NCBI GenBank assembly: GCA_035771175.1
Contig: CM069593.1
Coordinates: 46,747,554 to 46,811,553, forward strand
DNA length: 64,000 nucleotides
Origin: Paratinospora sagittata
Taxonomy: Eukaryota > Streptophyta > Magnoliopsida > Ranunculales > Menispermaceae
Direction of reading: 5' to 3'
Within the stretch, counting starts at the first letter, position 1; every line of letters begins with the position of its first letter. This document shows, one piece after another, positions 62,057 to 64,000 of this stretch. The notes beneath the pieces are model-generated. The model ran no database searches and was not told the DNA's origin. It was given only the letters and a program-made list of their open reading frames with translations. The translations under genes and the position numbers were made by a program.

Positions 62057-62780
62057 ATTTATATTTATATTTGATCGATTCTTTCCTGTCTATCGTTCTG
62101 CTATTTTTTTCTTTTGGGCCCGGTTTTTTGAACTTGTGCCCATTTGTATTGTTCATGTTATCAGGGTGTTTGGGGATGATCAGTGAATTTTACGTGTGTT
62201 TTCTTTAAGGAACTCTGTTATGTTTGGCTGCTCTTTATTACTTCTTAATCATTGAAAATTTATGTTAGACAACGAAGAAACATGTAAGCAAATTACATGC
62301 CACGGAAATGATGGTATGTGGTAAAATATTTTTTATAAAATTTTAAATAAACATATTTGATATTTAAAAAATTTGAAAATAAAACAAGAGAAAATTGATT
62401 AAAATGATTTGGTGTGTACGACAATGATAACGATGAAAGTCGTGCTTTTATTACGTTCCACTCTTCCACCTATTTATAATCAACAATAATAATATAAAAA
62501 AAAAAAACTAAAATTAACTTAGATAAAAAACAATTAAGAAATATATGTTTATTTGTAGTTTAAGTGCAAATTAATCTTTAAACAAACAGAGTTAAAAAAA
62601 AAGAGATTCACGTAGCCTCCAACTCAACTAAACTTTTTCCAACTGCATGAATCTGCTTCACTTTGTTCTATCCATGGCTAAGCGTGACGGAGTTGTATTA
62701 TTATTACAAGAGATCAGGGCTAAAAACCCTCTGGTCTTAGGAAAAGCAGCATTTAATCTTTAATAATAGAAAAAAGAGTG
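62057..62780. other. 3' UTR of the syntaxin and intergenic spacer
   Basis: AT-rich. At 62615-62680 is another short RTE/SINE-tail repeat (CAACTCAACTAAACTTTTTCC). No gene. Confidence 0.55.
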
Positions 62781-63792
62781 AAATGCACTTACAACAAAAT
62801 GGTGGGTAACTCGTGTAACCTCCAAAATTCCAAGAACATATACCCTGCTGCTCTAAAAAAAACAGCCAAGAAAATTTAAAGAACCAAACAATCACAGCGA
62901 ATCCTCGTGATCAACTGGTACCACAGAGAATTTCTAAACACAAAAAGCAATTCAGTCACCTCACAGACACAATTTCAAAAAAGAGACGTACAAAATGCTT
63001 GGTCTCTGAAAAGCAGACTATCTGGTGGAAAATTACAAAGCAGAACCCTAAAATTGAAGGTCCAAAGCATCATTGGAAAGAGCAAAAGCTCAAGCAGAAG
63101 AGTCGACTCAAGAAATTAGCATCTTTTCTTCACACAAAAGTTACATTTTACAAACAGCACAAGGGAAATAACACAAGGCACTGATGCACCCAGCTACGCT
63201 GCTATGATACATGGACCACGAAGACATGGATATGTATATGTAAATATATATATAGAAGTACGTATCTCTCCACCCATATACTGAACCCCTTATGTCCTTG
63301 CAAAAATGGCTAAACAAGGGAAAAATAAGAAGAAAAAAAGAATTATACCTAAACAAGGCAAATACCAATTACTACCGCTCCAAGAACAAAACTAAAATTT
63401 CTGATTGTGGCTCAATATACAAAGAGACGAGCTTTTGGGAGGGACTCTCAGCGCTGCAGTTCAGTTTTCCTCTCTCTTCCAAGTTCCAAACTGAATTAGT
63501 TAAAACAACTCCACGATCCGCAACCTCGGTTTTCTTCTAAAGTCAGCTTTTTACCATCATCCCACCTGGTCTGGTCTGTCAGGTCAGTCCCTCAAATGGT
63601 ATAACAAGGGTTCTAATGAAAACCTTTTTCTAATAATAATCTGAATCATGAACAAGCTTGCAAGCTCTCGAGACAATTCGTTTCTAAGCCCTCGTGTTTT
63701 TGGTATACAACAGCCACCAGACACCCCATTCAAGGAAGCACAAGCCTCGGGGCTATGGTACCCTCAAAGAATCAACCTAACATCTCAAGACC
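62781..63792 (-). other. Presumed 3' UTR of the minus-strand gene
   Basis: No transposon or frame of note between 62781 and the stop codon of the terminal exon at 63793-63795. A short (TA)n lies at 63235-63253. The length of the UTR is not determined. Confidence 0.4.
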
Positions 63793-63876
63793 TCAAATCC
63801 AGGCGAGAGAGCCCCGATCATTTGCAACTTGAGGACGGCCTCTGGTTGGAGTTGGCGGTCTGTTTGCATTAAGCTC
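63793..63876 (-). CDS. Last coding exon of an unidentified gene (partial)
   Basis: On the minus strand, GTTATATCAG (acceptor, AG at 63878-63877) is followed by a phase-0 exon of 27 codons and TGA. It encodes a Pro/Arg-rich C-terminus containing NRPPTPTRGRPQV and ending SLAWI. Codon use and the splice acceptor favour a real exon. The rest of the gene lies beyond 64000. I do not recognise the protein. Confidence 0.5.
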   Translation of the reverse strand, partial: ELNANRPPTPTRGRPQVANDRGSLAWI

Positions 63877-64000
63877 CTGATATAACACCACAATCAAACC
63901 AATTATCTCAGTCAAGTGAAAAACAATATGCAAATCATTGAGAAGTTTCTGTTATTTTTTTTTTGAGAAGTTTCTGTTTTTTTTTGAGAAGTTTCTTCAA
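63877..64000 (-). other. Part of the last intron of the minus-strand gene
   Basis: T-rich direct repeats TTTTGAGAAGTTTCT (three times at 63959-64000) lie at the window edge. Inferred intron, based only on the acceptor. Confidence 0.35.

Noticed and set aside
63141..63368. 75-residue minus-strand frame with an Ile/Tyr repeat
   Set aside because: It lies in the presumed 3' UTR and its centre is a translated (TA)n repeat.
63648..63872. 74-residue plus-strand frame at the right edge
   Set aside because: It is antisense to the better supported minus-strand terminal exon and matches nothing.

Overview
The window is nuclear DNA from a flowering plant, most likely a core eudicot. It is AT-rich. Its genes have many introns with GT-AG borders, and the introns are packed with plant retrotransposons (Ty1/copia, LTR derivatives, L1- and RTE-type LINEs, tRNA-derived SINEs, hAT- and Tourist-like MITEs). 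I cannot name the family or species from sequence alone.

Two genes are complete and one is partial. The dominant gene, on the + strand from 3999 to 60041, is the plant homologue of TRS85/TRAPPC8, a subunit of the TRAPP tethering complex. I rebuilt 28 exons by hand. They join in frame into 3900 nt (1299 residues plus stop), close to the length of the Arabidopsis protein. The coding part is under 7 per cent of the 56-kb span and the rest is intron. Introns 17 (13 kb), 23 (8.5 kb), 20 (6 kb), 2, 5 and 16 (about 4 kb each) are swollen by transposons, yet every exon border and reading frame looks intact. Downstream, at 61160-62056 (+), lies an intronless plasma-membrane Qa-SNARE syntaxin of the SYP12 type. 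At the right edge (63793-63876, - strand) is the last coding exon of an unidentified gene whose body lies beyond the window.

Layout: 1-2247 is a minus-oriented LTR element holding about 1.2 kb of degenerate short tandem repeats and a GC-rich stretch that looks like a captured gene fragment. 2345-2720 is a LINE remnant. 3700-3998 is the presumed promoter and 5' UTR of TRS85. 4343-14514 holds tandem MITEs, an RTE LINE and a SINE with an RTE-like tail. 14636-26215 holds a SINE, a hAT MITE, a LINE remnant, a possible organelle-derived stretch and a Tourist-like MITE. 26355-39423 holds a LINE split by a solo LTR, and a 7.1-kb copia element split by an L1. 39899-45962 holds an LTR element split by a hAT element, a 500-bp inverted SINE dimer, a Tourist-like MITE and a short L1. 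47667-58314 holds at least six L1 insertions (one inside another), a second copy of the hAT element and a 199-bp tandem duplication. 60042-61159 and 62057-62780 are intergenic spacers.

The two complete genes both act in membrane trafficking (TRAPP tethering upstream, SNARE fusion at the plasma membrane). Nothing in the sequence shows co-regulation, so the adjacency may be chance. No bacterial-type system, CRISPR array or canonical rRNA/tRNA gene was seen. The most unusual features are the inverted SINE dimer, the repeat-rich LTR element with a gene-like insert, the GC-AG intron in TRS85, and the layered nested insertions that can be dated relative to one another by their target-site duplications.
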